This document shows positions 1 through 9,552 of a stretch of 64,000 nucleotides of DNA, in pieces. How positions within the stretch are numbered: the first letter of the stretch is position 1; every line of letters starts with the position of its first letter. The position numbers and the translations under genes are program-made. Under the pieces are notes generated by a model, which worked only from the letters and a program-made list of their open reading frames with translations, did no database searches and was not told where the DNA came from. Source of the DNA: Spirosoma fluviale (lineage in GTDB: Bacteria > Bacteroidota > Bacteroidia > Cytophagales > Spirosomataceae); assembly GCF_900230225.1 (NCBI RefSeq), contig NZ_OCNH01000003.1, positions 372,001 through 436,000 of the forward strand. The letters run 5' to 3'.

Positions 1-2531
1 TAAGCGCTAGAGGCATTGCCGTGGATCGACGGGAACAACTCGCACAGACAGCGGCTGGAAATCTGTGCATTGTCGTGTCTGGTTCCGGTTCATCACTGGC
101 CGGGAAGCTTCTTAAGAATGCAGGAGCGTCAATCCCGGCAAAGCCGGAAGCACTGGGCCTTGTACCGGGTCAGGTAGCCGGGAGGCAAGTGTTGCTCGCC
201 AGTGGCTTTGATGAACGTGGTTTGGTCTATGCTGTACTTGAACTGGCCGATCAGGTACACTATGACGCCAGGCCACTCCCGGCGCTAACCAGCCGGAAGG
301 CGCTTATTGAACAACCGGCCAATGAAATACGTAGCCTTACCCGGCTCTTTGTCAGTGAAGTAGAAGATAAAAAGTGGTATAATGACCGGGCTATGTGGCC
401 TGCGTACCTTTCTATGCTGGCCACCCAGCGCTTCAATCGGTTTAACCTGAGTTTAGGAATTGGCTACGACTTTCTGCGAAACGTCACGGATGCTTACTTC
501 CTGTTCTCGTACCCATTTCTGCTTACGGTGCCTGGATATAACGTCAGGGTGCCGGAGTTGCCGGATGCCGAGCGGGATCAGAATCTGGCCATGCTGAAAT
601 TTATCAGTGAACAAACGGTGGCGCGGGGTTTGACCTTTCAACTGGGTTTATGGATGCATGGGTATGAGTGGCTTGATAGTCCGAATCCAAATTATACGAT
701 TACCGGCTTAACCCGCGAAAATCATGGACCCTATTGTCGCGATGCCGTGCGTACTCTTTTGCAGGCCTGCCCGGCCATTAGTGGGGTGACATTTCGTGTT
801 CACGGCGAGAGTGGTGTCAATGAAGGGAGTTACAAGTTCTGGCAGACCGTATTTGAGGGGGTAGCTACGTGTGGCCGGAAGGTCGAAATCGACATGCATT
901 CGAAAGGGATGGATCAGACAATGATCGATTCGGCCGTCAAAACAGGTCTGCCTATTGTGATTTCGCCTAAGTACTGGGCGGAGCACCTGGGAATGCCTTA
1001 CCATCAGGCCGATATCCGCGCTTTGGAAGTGCCGGACCCGAAGAAAAAGACATCGACACTCATGAATCTAAGTGAAGGTTCGCGTAGTTTCATGCGGTAT
1101 GGGTATGGCGATCTGTTAAAAGATAAACGTCCGTATCGGGTCCTGCACCGCGTATGGCCTGGAACGCAACGGCTGCTGTTATGGGGCGATCCCGTTACGC
1201 AGGCCGCTCACGCACGGGCGTTTAGTTTCAGCGGCAGCGCAGGGGGCGAACTGATGGAGCCACTCTCATTCAAGGGGCGACGGGGAACGGGTATTGCCGG
1301 TGGACGATGCGCCTACGCCGATACTACGTTAGAGCCTCGCTGGGATTGGGAAAAGTACCAGTATACCCTGCGGTTATTCGGACGGCTGCTCTATAATCCC
1401 GACGCCAAACCCGAAATCTGGAATCGTTATCTACAGAAGCAGTTCGGTGCCAGTGCCGCATCGGTGGAACAGGCGCTTGCCAATGCCACCCGAATCCTGC
1501 CCATCGTGTTGACCTCGCACGGAGCGTCGGCCGGAAATAACACGTACTGGCCTGAACTGTACACCAACCAGCCGATCGTCGATCCAGCCATTAATGATAA
1601 CCTAACCCATCTGTACGATACGCCATCCCCTAAAGTCTTCGGTAATGTCAGTCCGCTCGATCCGCAGTTGTTTTTATCCATCAACGAATACACCCGGGAG
1701 CTGTTGACCGGCAAATCTACCGGTAAATACACGCCTGTCGAAACGGCGCAGTGGCTGGAAGATTATGCCGCCGAAGCGGCTAAACACCTGGCACTGGCTG
1801 AAACAAAGACCAGCGATAGAAATAGCCCTGCCTACAGGCGTCTGGCCATTGATGTTGCCATGCAAATCGGGCTGGGCCGATTCTTTGCCACTAAATTTCG
1901 GACCGGAGTGCTGTATGCCATCTTTGACCAGACGGGCGACCGTACGGCACTGGAGGAGGCACTCAAAACGTATCGCAAAGCGCGGGGCTACTGGGCTGAT
2001 CTCGCAAATCGGGCCAAAGACGTTTACAAGTCCGATATTACCGTTGGTGAGCGGACCTTTTTACGGGGGCACTGGCTCGATCGGTTGCCCGCTATCGACC
2101 AGGACATTGCCGCTATGGCTCAGAAGCTGGAACAGGCGGAAAGCGAAACCGCTAAAGCTGAAAGCCGTTCGCAGGTAGCTATCCAAAAAGCGATGGGACG
2201 GCCCGTACGGCCTGTTATGGCCGTTATTCATACGCCACCCCAGTCGTTCCGGGCGGGCCAGCCGGTCGACATTGACCTAGCAATGGATAAGAACCCCCAG
2301 TCGGTACGATTGTATTACCGGCACATAGATCAGGCGGAGCGGTATGAACAGGTCGAGATGAAGATGGTCGGGCACCAATATCGGGCCACTATTCCGTCGG
2401 CCTACACAAATTCACCGTATCCACTTCAGTATTACTTCGACATTAACGATAGTTCGGAAACCGCCGGGCTACATCCGGGTTTTAACGCTGCCTTGACAAA
2501 CCAGCCGTATTTCATTATGCGCCAGGTTTAA
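1..2531 (+). CDS. Glycoside-hydrolase-like secreted protein, first of three paralogues (5' end outside window)
   Basis: The reading frame is open to the left edge (first full codon at 3), so the true start lies outside. A GTG at 21 is possible, but alignment with the next gene shows N-terminal sequence is missing. An alpha/beta N-terminal domain of the kind that precedes GH20/GH67 barrels (ending near GLVYAVLELADQ) is followed by a barrel-like region with FRVHGESG. That motif carries a Glu shared with both downstream paralogues and could be catalytic. The last 110 residues look like a beta-sandwich. It likely acts on a plant or microbial polysaccharide outside the cytoplasm; the substrate is unknown. 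It is followed 104 bases later by its paralogue, probably in one operon. Family membership is inferred from overall layout. Confidence 0.7.
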   Translation, partial: SARGIAVDRREQLAQTAAGNLCIVVSGSGSSLAGKLLKNAGASIPAKPEALGLVPGQVAGRQVLLASGFDERGLVYAVLELADQVHYDARPLPALTSRKALIEQPANEIRSLTRLFVSEVEDKKWYNDRAMWPAYLSMLATQRFNRFNLSLGIGYDFLRNVTDAYFLFSYPFLLTVPGYNVRVPELPDAERDQNLAMLKFISEQTVARGLTFQLGLWMHGYEWLDSPNPNYTITGLTRENHGPYCRDAVRTLLQACPAISGVTFRVHGESGVNEGSYKFWQTVFEGVATCGRKVEIDMHSKGMDQTMIDSAVKTGLPIVISPKYWAEHLGMPYHQADIRALEVPDPKKKTSTLMNLSEGSRSFMRYGYGDLLKDKRPYRVLHRVWPGTQRLLLWGDPVTQAAHARAFSFSGSAGGELMEPLSFKGRRGTGIAGGRCAYADTTLEPRWDWEKYQYTLRLFGRLLYNPDAKPEIWNRYLQKQFGASAASVEQALANATRILPIVLTSHGASAGNNTYWPELYTNQPIVDPAINDNLTHLYDTPSPKVFGNVSPLDPQLFLSINEYTRELLTGKSTGKYTPVETAQWLEDYAAEAAKHLALAETKTSDRNSPAYRRLAIDVAMQIGLGRFFATKFRTGVLYAIFDQTGDRTALEEALKTYRKARGYWADLANRAKDVYKSDITVGERTFLRGHWLDRLPAIDQDIAAMAQKLEQAESETAKAESRSQVAIQKAMGRPVRPVMAVIHTPPQSFRAGQPVDIDLAMDKNPQSVRLYYRHIDQAERYEQVEMKMVGHQYRATIPSAYTNSPYPLQYYFDINDSSETAGLHPGFNAALTNQPYFIMRQV

Positions 2532-2635
2532 CGAAGCCCTATATGGGTATAAAAGTACATTCATTATTTGAATTGATCCCGGGATTGTCGTTCGCCATGC
2601 CTAAAAACCGGATAACTCTCAAAACCTCCCGTGTT

Positions 2636-5278
2636 ATGAAAAATCTACGTTGCTTAACGAAGCCTGCCCTTATTCCCTACCTCATAATCATCCTGATTAC
2701 AGGCTGTTATGGCTATGTTAGCGGAGAAACACCCGAGGTATCGATCATTAGCGATCAAAAACAAGCCGCTGCCATTACACACGGGCTAACCAAAGTGACG
2801 GAAGCGTTAACGGCTAAACATATTTCATTCGAAAATGTAGCGTCCATCGGGCAAGCCCGGGGAAAAGCAGTTATTGTGGCCGGGCTGGCGGCAGGAGAGG
2901 GGAAAGCGGCTACATTACTGAAAGCAGGAAATCGCCCGATACCGACCGGAGCAGAATCCCTGTTAATCTGGAAAACCAGCTCGGCTAAAAAACCAGTGTG
3001 GGTTGTCAGCGGCTCCGATAACCGTGGGCTAATGTATGGGCTGCTGGAACTGGCTGATCGAATTGGCTGGAGTAAAGATGCGAAGAATCCACTAAGTGCG
3101 GTCAATGAAATGACCGAAAAACCTGCCGTTCGTAATCGGGCGATTTCCATATACACCATGAACCGTGCGTATTGGGAAAGCCGATTGTACGATGAAAATC
3201 ATTGGGTCCGTTACCTTGATCTGCTGGCTCAAAGTCGATTCAACAAGCTGGTGGTTATCTTCGGCTACGAGAATGGCGGGTTTCTGGCTCCCTGCTATCC
3301 CTATTTCTTCAATGTTGAGGGGTATCCGGACGTTCGGATGGTTGGCATCACAGCCCAGCAGCAGCAACGTAACCTGGCGGCCTTTAACCGCCTGATCCAG
3401 ATGGCGCACGACCGGGGCATCGAGTTTACGGTTGGAATCTGGGACCATATTTACCGGGGTGGTGTGCAGGGGGGAGGTATTCCCGGTACAAAAGATGCCC
3501 CGGATAAACCCGTGCCAGGTTTGGTATGGGGACTAACGGCAGACAATCTCACGGCCTATACTAAAACGGCACTCGTCAAGTTCGTTAAACAGGTCCCTAA
3601 CCTCGATGCGATCCAGTTCCGGATGCACAACGAATCCGGTCTGAAAGAAGGTGAACAGGAAAGTTTCTGGACAGATGTATTCCAGATGATGAAAACCGCA
3701 GCTCCTAACTTACAGCTGGACTTGCGGGCCAAGGAATTACCTGAATCGGTTATTCAAAGCGCGTTGAGTGTGGGCGTCAACTTTCGGGTCAATACCAAAT
3801 ACTGGATGGAACAGATGGGGATGCCGTACCATCCTACGCTGGTAAATCCCGATAAAAGCCCGATCCGGCACAGTTACGCTTACTTGTTGCGTTATCCACA
3901 AAAATATAAAATGAACTGGCAGCTCTGGAGTGGGGGAACAACGCGTATCCTGCTGTGGGGCGATCCAGACTATGCGCGTCGGTTTGCCGAAAGTACACAC
4001 TTGTACGAAGGCGATGGTTTCGAGATAAACGAACCGCTGGCCACCAAAATGGAAGCGCAGCCCCACGACGCAAAACCTTTTGAACTGCTGAATGCCCCGT
4101 ATCGATATTACACGTATGAATTTGAGCGATACTGGCACTTCTTCCAGGTTTTTGGCCGGATTGGCTACAACCCCGATACGGACCCAGCCGTCTGGAACCA
4201 CGAATTTGATCGTCGGTTTGGCGAAAAGGCCGCTCCCTTTATCGCCAAAGCCATTCATCAGGCCAGTTGGATATTACCCCGTATCATTACCTCCAGTTAC
4301 CCGTATACCAGCTTTCCAACGACGAGGGGCTGGGCCGAAAAACAACGCCTGGGTGACTTGCAGACGTTTGCCAAAGCCGAACTGAGTGATATGGCCCAAT
4401 TTGCCAGTTTCGATGAAGAAGCCAAATTTAAAACCGATGGTGGCGAAACGGCCCGGATGTTACCGTCTGCAAACAGTCGCTGGTTCAGGCAAACGTCCGA
4501 TGCGCTGAACCAGCTTATCGCCAACGCCGAAAAAGCAGCGGGGAAGTCGTCGAACAAGGAGCTTGTTTCGACCTTGACCGACCTGAAGATTCTCTCTAAT
4601 CTGGCCCTGTATCATTCGCACCGAATTCTGGCCGCCGTTAATTACCGAATTTTCGACCGGACTCAAAACGTAGCGGCTTTTGACGAAGCTATTGCAAAAG
4701 AACAGGCCGCTATTGCTGCCTGGCGACAAATGGTAGCCGCTGCGGGTGATGTGTATACGGATAATCTGGCGCTTGGCGTCTGTGTTGCCGACCTGTGCGG
4801 CCATTGGAGAGACGAATTAGCCGCTTTGGAAAAAGGACTGGCTGGCCTGCAACAAAGAAGAACAGCGTTACGGGCTGAAGCCAGTACCGTAAAAACGGCT
4901 ATTGCTAGTGCAACTTTACCGTACAAGGCCCTTCCGGAGACCAGTTCTGATCCGAACTTTCAAATTTCGCACCAGCCCGTTACGACTGCACCGGTGGGTA
5001 AGCCTATCAGCGTTCGAATACAGGTTAAAGCACCGGCGGGGGTGAAATGGATTCGGCTGCGTTACCGAAACGTAAATCAGGAACTGCCCTACAACACCCT
5101 GGCGATGTTGCCATCCGGCGAAAAAGACGTTTACTCCGTCGTTGTCCCGGCTGAACAAATTAAACCGGAATGGGACTTCATGTACTTCATCGAAATCATG
5201 GACAACAATGGAGTAGGGCAGATCTATCCGGATTTGGCGAAGGAAACACCCTACCGGATCGTAAAACTAATCCGGTAA
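2636..5278 (+). CDS. Glycoside-hydrolase-like lipoprotein, second paralogue
   Basis: I chose the ATG at 2636 because it directly precedes a lipoprotein signal (MKNLRCLTK, a hydrophobic stretch, then lipobox ITGC). Upstream in-frame starts at 2543 and 2597 would bury this signal. The 880-residue protein has an N-terminal alpha/beta domain (to about residue 140), a long barrel-like region with FRMHNESG (a His/Asn-Glu motif matching HGESG in the preceding gene), a helical region and a C-terminal beta-sandwich of about 110 residues. It is probably anchored in the outer or inner membrane and cleaves or binds a glycan; the substrate is not predictable. It sits between two paralogues with short gaps, so an operon is likely. 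Confidence 0.75.
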   Translation: MKNLRCLTKPALIPYLIIILITGCYGYVSGETPEVSIISDQKQAAAITHGLTKVTEALTAKHISFENVASIGQARGKAVIVAGLAAGEGKAATLLKAGNRPIPTGAESLLIWKTSSAKKPVWVVSGSDNRGLMYGLLELADRIGWSKDAKNPLSAVNEMTEKPAVRNRAISIYTMNRAYWESRLYDENHWVRYLDLLAQSRFNKLVVIFGYENGGFLAPCYPYFFNVEGYPDVRMVGITAQQQQRNLAAFNRLIQMAHDRGIEFTVGIWDHIYRGGVQGGGIPGTKDAPDKPVPGLVWGLTADNLTAYTKTALVKFVKQVPNLDAIQFRMHNESGLKEGEQESFWTDVFQMMKTAAPNLQLDLRAKELPESVIQSALSVGVNFRVNTKYWMEQMGMPYHPTLVNPDKSPIRHSYAYLLRYPQKYKMNWQLWSGGTTRILLWGDPDYARRFAESTHLYEGDGFEINEPLATKMEAQPHDAKPFELLNAPYRYYTYEFERYWHFFQVFGRIGYNPDTDPAVWNHEFDRRFGEKAAPFIAKAIHQASWILPRIITSSYPYTSFPTTRGWAEKQRLGDLQTFAKAELSDMAQFASFDEEAKFKTDGGETARMLPSANSRWFRQTSDALNQLIANAEKAAGKSSNKELVSTLTDLKILSNLALYHSHRILAAVNYRIFDRTQNVAAFDEAIAKEQAAIAAWRQMVAAAGDVYTDNLALGVCVADLCGHWRDELAALEKGLAGLQQRRTALRAEASTVKTAIASATLPYKALPETSSDPNFQISHQPVTTAPVGKPISVRIQVKAPAGVKWIRLRYRNVNQELPYNTLAMLPSGEKDVYSVVVPAEQIKPEWDFMYFIEIMDNNGVGQIYPDLAKETPYRIVKLIR

Positions 5279-5335
5279 ATAAAAACCAGTTCTGGTTTGG
5301 CTACACCCATTCAAAAGCGATTAAATCGTACCAAC

Positions 5336-7468
5336 ATGATAAAAATAACGCTGCTTTTTTTGATGGGCTTGGCTGGGTTCGGCCAGTTTGCCTTTTCCCA
5401 GAGCGTGAGCATACAACAGCCGAATCGGTTACCCCAAACGGTCTATGCTGTCAGCATAATCAAGAAAACGCTTTCCGAAAAAGGAATTAAACTAAAGCAG
5501 GAACAGGGCGATTTTTCTTTGGACCTTAAACTGAATACCGGTAAATCGAATCACGAGGCTTATTCAATTGACTTGACGGGCCGAAAAATCACCATTACCG
5601 GCGATAGCGAGAATGGACTTCTATACGGCTGTCTTTCCTTTTGTGAGGACATACGAAACGGGGTACAGCTCCAGAAAATCAAACCCCGGAATGAACGGGC
5701 CAGCTTACCGTTTCGGGCCATAAAATTCAACCTGCCCTGGGATACCTACCGACACAGTACCGCGCTCGATCTGCACAAAGAAACGTGTCAGGATTTAACG
5801 TTTTGGGAAGCCTTCCTGGATATGATGGCTGAGAACCGGTTCAATGCCCTCACGTTATGGAATCTTCATCCGTTTCCGTTCATGATCCGGCCGACCAATT
5901 TTCCCGAAGCCTGCTCTTTTACCGACCAAGAACTGGCCCGCTGGCAGGCGCTTTACCGGGGCATTTTCCGGCTGGCCCGCGAGCGTGGAATTGACACATA
6001 CCTGGTTAACTGGAACATCTACGTAAGTCCTGAATTTGCCAAAGCGCATAACGTAACGATGGATAATCTGGACCATAAAATCCACGCAACAGGCGACACC
6101 TCCGAAATCATCAAACGGTACACTCGCGAGTGTGTCACTCAAGTGCTGAATGAGTACCCCGACCTGTCGGGATTAGGCTTTACCCACGGCGAAGCCATGT
6201 GGGGAATGACACCCCAACAGCGTCAGGACTGGTTTGGCGAGACGATTCTGGCAGGCATGCGGTTGGCCAATCGAAAAGCTAAGCTCATTCACCGAATCCC
6301 TTTATCGGCTAACCTGGCGCTGGGCGGATCGACAAGCGTCGAAACCGAGCAGTTGACACGCAGGGCGATGGAAAAGCTGGATTTTCTGGATGGCCCCATC
6401 TGGGCCGAAATAAAGTTTAACTGGTCCCATGCGTTTTCATCGACTGACCTGATAAAAGTACACGGCGGCAAACTGAATGACACCTATTTCAAGCCGCAAC
6501 CAGCCAACTACAAGATTGCCTGGATGGCGCGTAACGAAGACTTTTTCTGTTTGCGCTGGGGAGTGCCCAATTTTATTCGTCAGCACATTGCCACCAACAG
6601 TCAGCCCTATGTGGGCGGCTATTTTGTGGGGTCAGAGTGCTACATTCCGGCAAAGGATTACTTTACGAAGGCTGGTCAGCCGGTAGACTGGCGGTATGCC
6701 TTTGAGCGGCAGTGGTTGTTTTATAAACTCTGGGGGCGTTTGCTGTACAACTCCGCCACGCCCGATTCCATCTTTAAGGCTGAGTTCACCCGGCGTTATG
6801 GCAAAGGTACCGAGACGTTACTCGACGCTTCGGCCCTGGCCGGAACCACTCCCTTACGCCTGGCGTCGGCTTTTGATTTTACCTGGGATTTTACGCTCTA
6901 CAGCGAAGGGTTCATGGCGTTGAACAAAAAGAGTATGGATTACATCTCCATTGACCGCCAGATCAACCAGCCCCCCGCCGATCCGGCTTATGTATCGGTG
7001 GCCGAGTACGTCAAAGTGATGGCTGCTGGAGGTACCTTCGAAAAAGCCAGAATTACGCCACCCATGCTCATTCAACGCCTGGAGCAGGATTGTCGGAAAG
7101 CGCTGGATTTAATTAAAACGGTAAACGTCACCAACAACAATTCCCTTCGGTATGAGGTGGCCGATGTGAAAGCGTGGGCCAATCTGGGATTATACTTCGC
7201 TCAGAAGCTGAGGGGTGCCGTAGCCCTGCAAACGTATCGGTTAAAAGGTGGAGAACCCAACAGGACATCGGCCATTGCACACCTGCAACAGGCATTGACT
7301 TACTGGGACGATGTGATCGCCATTACCCGGCCCTTATACAACGATATGCCGCTTGTGCATTTTAGCGAGTCGGACGATGGCCTTAAGTTTCATTGGAGCA
7401 TCTTAAGACCAGCTGTTGCCAATGATTTGGAAATTGCCCGAAAGGCAACTGTTAACACCTCTAATTAA
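5336..7468 (+). CDS. Glycoside-hydrolase-like secreted protein, third paralogue
   Basis: The start at 5336 gives a clean Sec signal peptide (MIKITLLFLMGLAG, likely cleavage after FAFSQ). The in-frame TTG at 5297 would add 13 polar residues. At 710 residues it shares the N-terminal domain (ENGLLYGCLSFCEDI corresponds to DNRGLMYGLLELADR in the second gene) and the barrel motif (FTHGEAMWG, keeping the Glu) with the two genes before it. It lacks their C-terminal beta-sandwich, so domain loss or gain separates the paralogues. Expected location is periplasm or cell surface. The gap to the second paralogue is 57 bases and to the next gene 11 bases, supporting co-transcription. The enzyme activity is inferred from layout only. 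Confidence 0.72.
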   Translation: MIKITLLFLMGLAGFGQFAFSQSVSIQQPNRLPQTVYAVSIIKKTLSEKGIKLKQEQGDFSLDLKLNTGKSNHEAYSIDLTGRKITITGDSENGLLYGCLSFCEDIRNGVQLQKIKPRNERASLPFRAIKFNLPWDTYRHSTALDLHKETCQDLTFWEAFLDMMAENRFNALTLWNLHPFPFMIRPTNFPEACSFTDQELARWQALYRGIFRLARERGIDTYLVNWNIYVSPEFAKAHNVTMDNLDHKIHATGDTSEIIKRYTRECVTQVLNEYPDLSGLGFTHGEAMWGMTPQQRQDWFGETILAGMRLANRKAKLIHRIPLSANLALGGSTSVETEQLTRRAMEKLDFLDGPIWAEIKFNWSHAFSSTDLIKVHGGKLNDTYFKPQPANYKIAWMARNEDFFCLRWGVPNFIRQHIATNSQPYVGGYFVGSECYIPAKDYFTKAGQPVDWRYAFERQWLFYKLWGRLLYNSATPDSIFKAEFTRRYGKGTETLLDASALAGTTPLRLASAFDFTWDFTLYSEGFMALNKKSMDYISIDRQINQPPADPAYVSVAEYVKVMAAGGTFEKARITPPMLIQRLEQDCRKALDLIKTVNVTNNNSLRYEVADVKAWANLGLYFAQKLRGAVALQTYRLKGGEPNRTSAIAHLQQALTYWDDVIAITRPLYNDMPLVHFSESDDGLKFHWSILRPAVANDLEIARKATVNTSN

Positions 7469-7479
7469 TACTCAGTTAT

Positions 7480-8583
7480 ATGAAATTTTCAATTATCGGT
7501 CTCGTATCATTTTTGGTCTTCTCCGCTTCGGCAAATAAGGAGGTTCCAGTAAGTCACGAAGCGGTCTATTCCCAGCCGGAACAATCGGTAGGGGATACGC
7601 TGAAAAAAAGAAAACCCGGAAGCCCGCTCGACAACCTGCCCAAAAATATTGAGGTGCTAACCGGTTTTGGCGAACGTGCCGATTTCTCGCCGGATAACAA
7701 ACGGATTGCCTTTATGACCAAAAGTTTTGGGGATGCAATGGTACTTGATTTAGCCACTCGTCAGATTAAATGTCTGACGTGCAATGTGCCTGCTGCGGTG
7801 TTTCTTCGGGTAATGCACCTGGTTAACGGGGATTACATTCTGATTGGCCCCGAAAAATTTGAGGATATTCGGATTAGCCGGTCACGGGATAATGAACTCT
7901 GGTTTTTGAGTAAGGTGCCGGGTTCGAAGCCTGTTAAGTTAGGCGTACACATGAGCGAGGGCGTAGCTATTTCGAAGAAAAGCCTGAAAATAGCCTATTC
8001 GCAGGTACACGATCAGGCGCCGGAACTCGCCGAGAAAGCCTCACGCCTGGTTGTTTGCGATATCGATCTTTCGGGAGGGACTCCGAAACTGATCAACAAA
8101 AAAACGGTCTACGAAGGAGAAGGGTATCCGTACGAAGCCCAGGATTTTTTCGATAATGATTTGAAAATGAGCTTTGTGCAGTATGAGCCGGTTCGGGATG
8201 CCCAGGGCAAACAAACAGGTTTGAATGCATCGACGATGACGCTGGATTTGAAAACCAATAAAGTGGTCAATCATTCTCAGAAACCGCTTACCTATAATGA
8301 GTGCGAAGGCATTTTTCCGGATGGAAAGTACACGCTCGTTGAAGCTGACCGGCAATGCGATTGGCTGGGCGGCAAACGCGGTCCCGCTAACATTGACATC
8401 TGGAAACTGAAACTTGACGGAACCGGTAAGGATTTCGTCCGGCTAACCCATTTCAATGATTATGAAGGCGGCAAAGCCTCTAACCCGGTTATTTCGGCTG
8501 ATGGCAGGTACATGGCTTTTCAACTGGCGAACACAGCAGATCCTGCGGGGGTTGGCTATGGCCTGCTTCTCTACAAGTTTTAA
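7480..8583 (+). CDS. Secreted TolB/WD40-like beta-propeller protein
   Basis: The protein has 367 residues with a signal peptide (MKFSIIGLVSFLVFSASA). The body repeats blades of the PD40/TolB type: GERADFSPDNKRIAFM near residue 65, SEGVAISKKSLKIAYS near 160, and NPVISADGRYMAFQL near the C-terminus. These folds commonly bind proteins or sugars and are frequent in Bacteroidota polysaccharide-degradation loci. The ATG lies 11 bases after the third hydrolase-like gene, so it probably belongs to the same operon and may be a non-catalytic partner of the three paralogues. No catalytic residues can be named. Two conserved-looking Cys pairs (KCLTCN, YNECEG with DRQCDW) may form disulfides. Confidence 0.7.
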   Translation: MKFSIIGLVSFLVFSASANKEVPVSHEAVYSQPEQSVGDTLKKRKPGSPLDNLPKNIEVLTGFGERADFSPDNKRIAFMTKSFGDAMVLDLATRQIKCLTCNVPAAVFLRVMHLVNGDYILIGPEKFEDIRISRSRDNELWFLSKVPGSKPVKLGVHMSEGVAISKKSLKIAYSQVHDQAPELAEKASRLVVCDIDLSGGTPKLINKKTVYEGEGYPYEAQDFFDNDLKMSFVQYEPVRDAQGKQTGLNASTMTLDLKTNKVVNHSQKPLTYNECEGIFPDGKYTLVEADRQCDWLGGKRGPANIDIWKLKLDGTGKDFVRLTHFNDYEGGKASNPVISADGRYMAFQLANTADPAGVGYGLLLYKF

Positions 8584-8814
8584 ACTCAACTTTTTCCCGC
8601 AAATCTTTACCGAGTCAATCCAGTGCCTACGTGCAGTTGCCTGCCTGCGTTGATGTCGGCTCATGTACTGGCTTACATATACGGGTAGCCGTTACCCTGA
8701 TTAACAGAAAATGAGTAAAGTCTTCTGATTCTCAGTTTTTTGGATGGTAATCAAGTGATTGACTTTAGCAGGAGTGACCTTGTCGTAAAGCTAACCTTAC
8801 CTCTTTCTTTCTTT

Positions 8815-9552
8815 ATGCACGTCGGACTGTTTATTCCCTGTTATGTAAACCAGTTTTACCCGCAAGCGGCCATTGCGTCGTTGCAGTTACTCCGGAAACT
8901 CGGCGTTAAGGTGACCTTTCCACCAAAACAAACCTGTTGTGGGCAACCTATGGCTAACTCAGGCTTCGAACATCTTACCCAGGAGTGTAACGACTTGTTC
9001 CTGCAAAACTTTTCCAGGTTCGATTATATCGTAGCACCATCGGCCAGTTGCGTATTGCATGTAAAGCAGCATCTGCATTCGACGGTTGATCCGGCTCTGG
9101 CAGAGGGTGTTCGGTCGAAGGTGTATGAACTGGTCGAGTTTCTGACGGATGTGCTGAACGTGGAAAACCTGAATGCCCGCTTTCCCTACAAAGTGGGCAT
9201 CCATCAGAGTTGCCACGGGCTACGGGGGCTGGGTCTGGCTCAGATGAGCGAGCTAAATGCACCCAGCTTCTCAAAACCGGTGCAGCTCCTTAACATGGTA
9301 GAAGGCCTTGAGTTGGTTTCCCTCGATCGACCGGATGAGTGCTGTGGATTTGGCGGCACCTTTTGTGTCGCTGAAGAAGCCGTATCGGTGAAAATGGGGA
9401 AAGACCGAATTACTGATCATACAAAAAATGGGGCTGAGTACATTACATCCGTCGATCTCTCATGTCTGATGCACCTGGAAGGAATCATTCAGCGTAAAAA
9501 AAACGCTGTGAAAGTCGTACACATTGCCGAAATCCTAAACTCAACCTGGTAA
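8815..9552 (+). CDS. lutA: L-lactate dehydrogenase complex subunit LutA (CCG-domain)
   Basis: LutA is the CCG-domain subunit of the LutABC iron-sulfur complex that oxidises L-lactate to pyruvate. The 245-residue protein carries two CCG domains: TCCGQP near residue 41 and DECCGFGGTFC near residue 175. It starts with the typical LutA N-terminus HVGLFIPCYVNQF. The ATG at 8815 was chosen because the 25 extra residues reachable from a TTG at 8740 do not look like LutA. The stop overlaps the start of lutB by one base (TAATG), implying translational coupling. The 231 bases upstream contain no gene I can support, and I see no clear promoter there. Confidence 0.95.
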   Translation: MHVGLFIPCYVNQFYPQAAIASLQLLRKLGVKVTFPPKQTCCGQPMANSGFEHLTQECNDLFLQNFSRFDYIVAPSASCVLHVKQHLHSTVDPALAEGVRSKVYELVEFLTDVLNVENLNARFPYKVGIHQSCHGLRGLGLAQMSELNAPSFSKPVQLLNMVEGLELVSLDRPDECCGFGGTFCVAEEAVSVKMGKDRITDHTKNGAEYITSVDLSCLMHLEGIIQRKKNAVKVVHIAEILNSTW

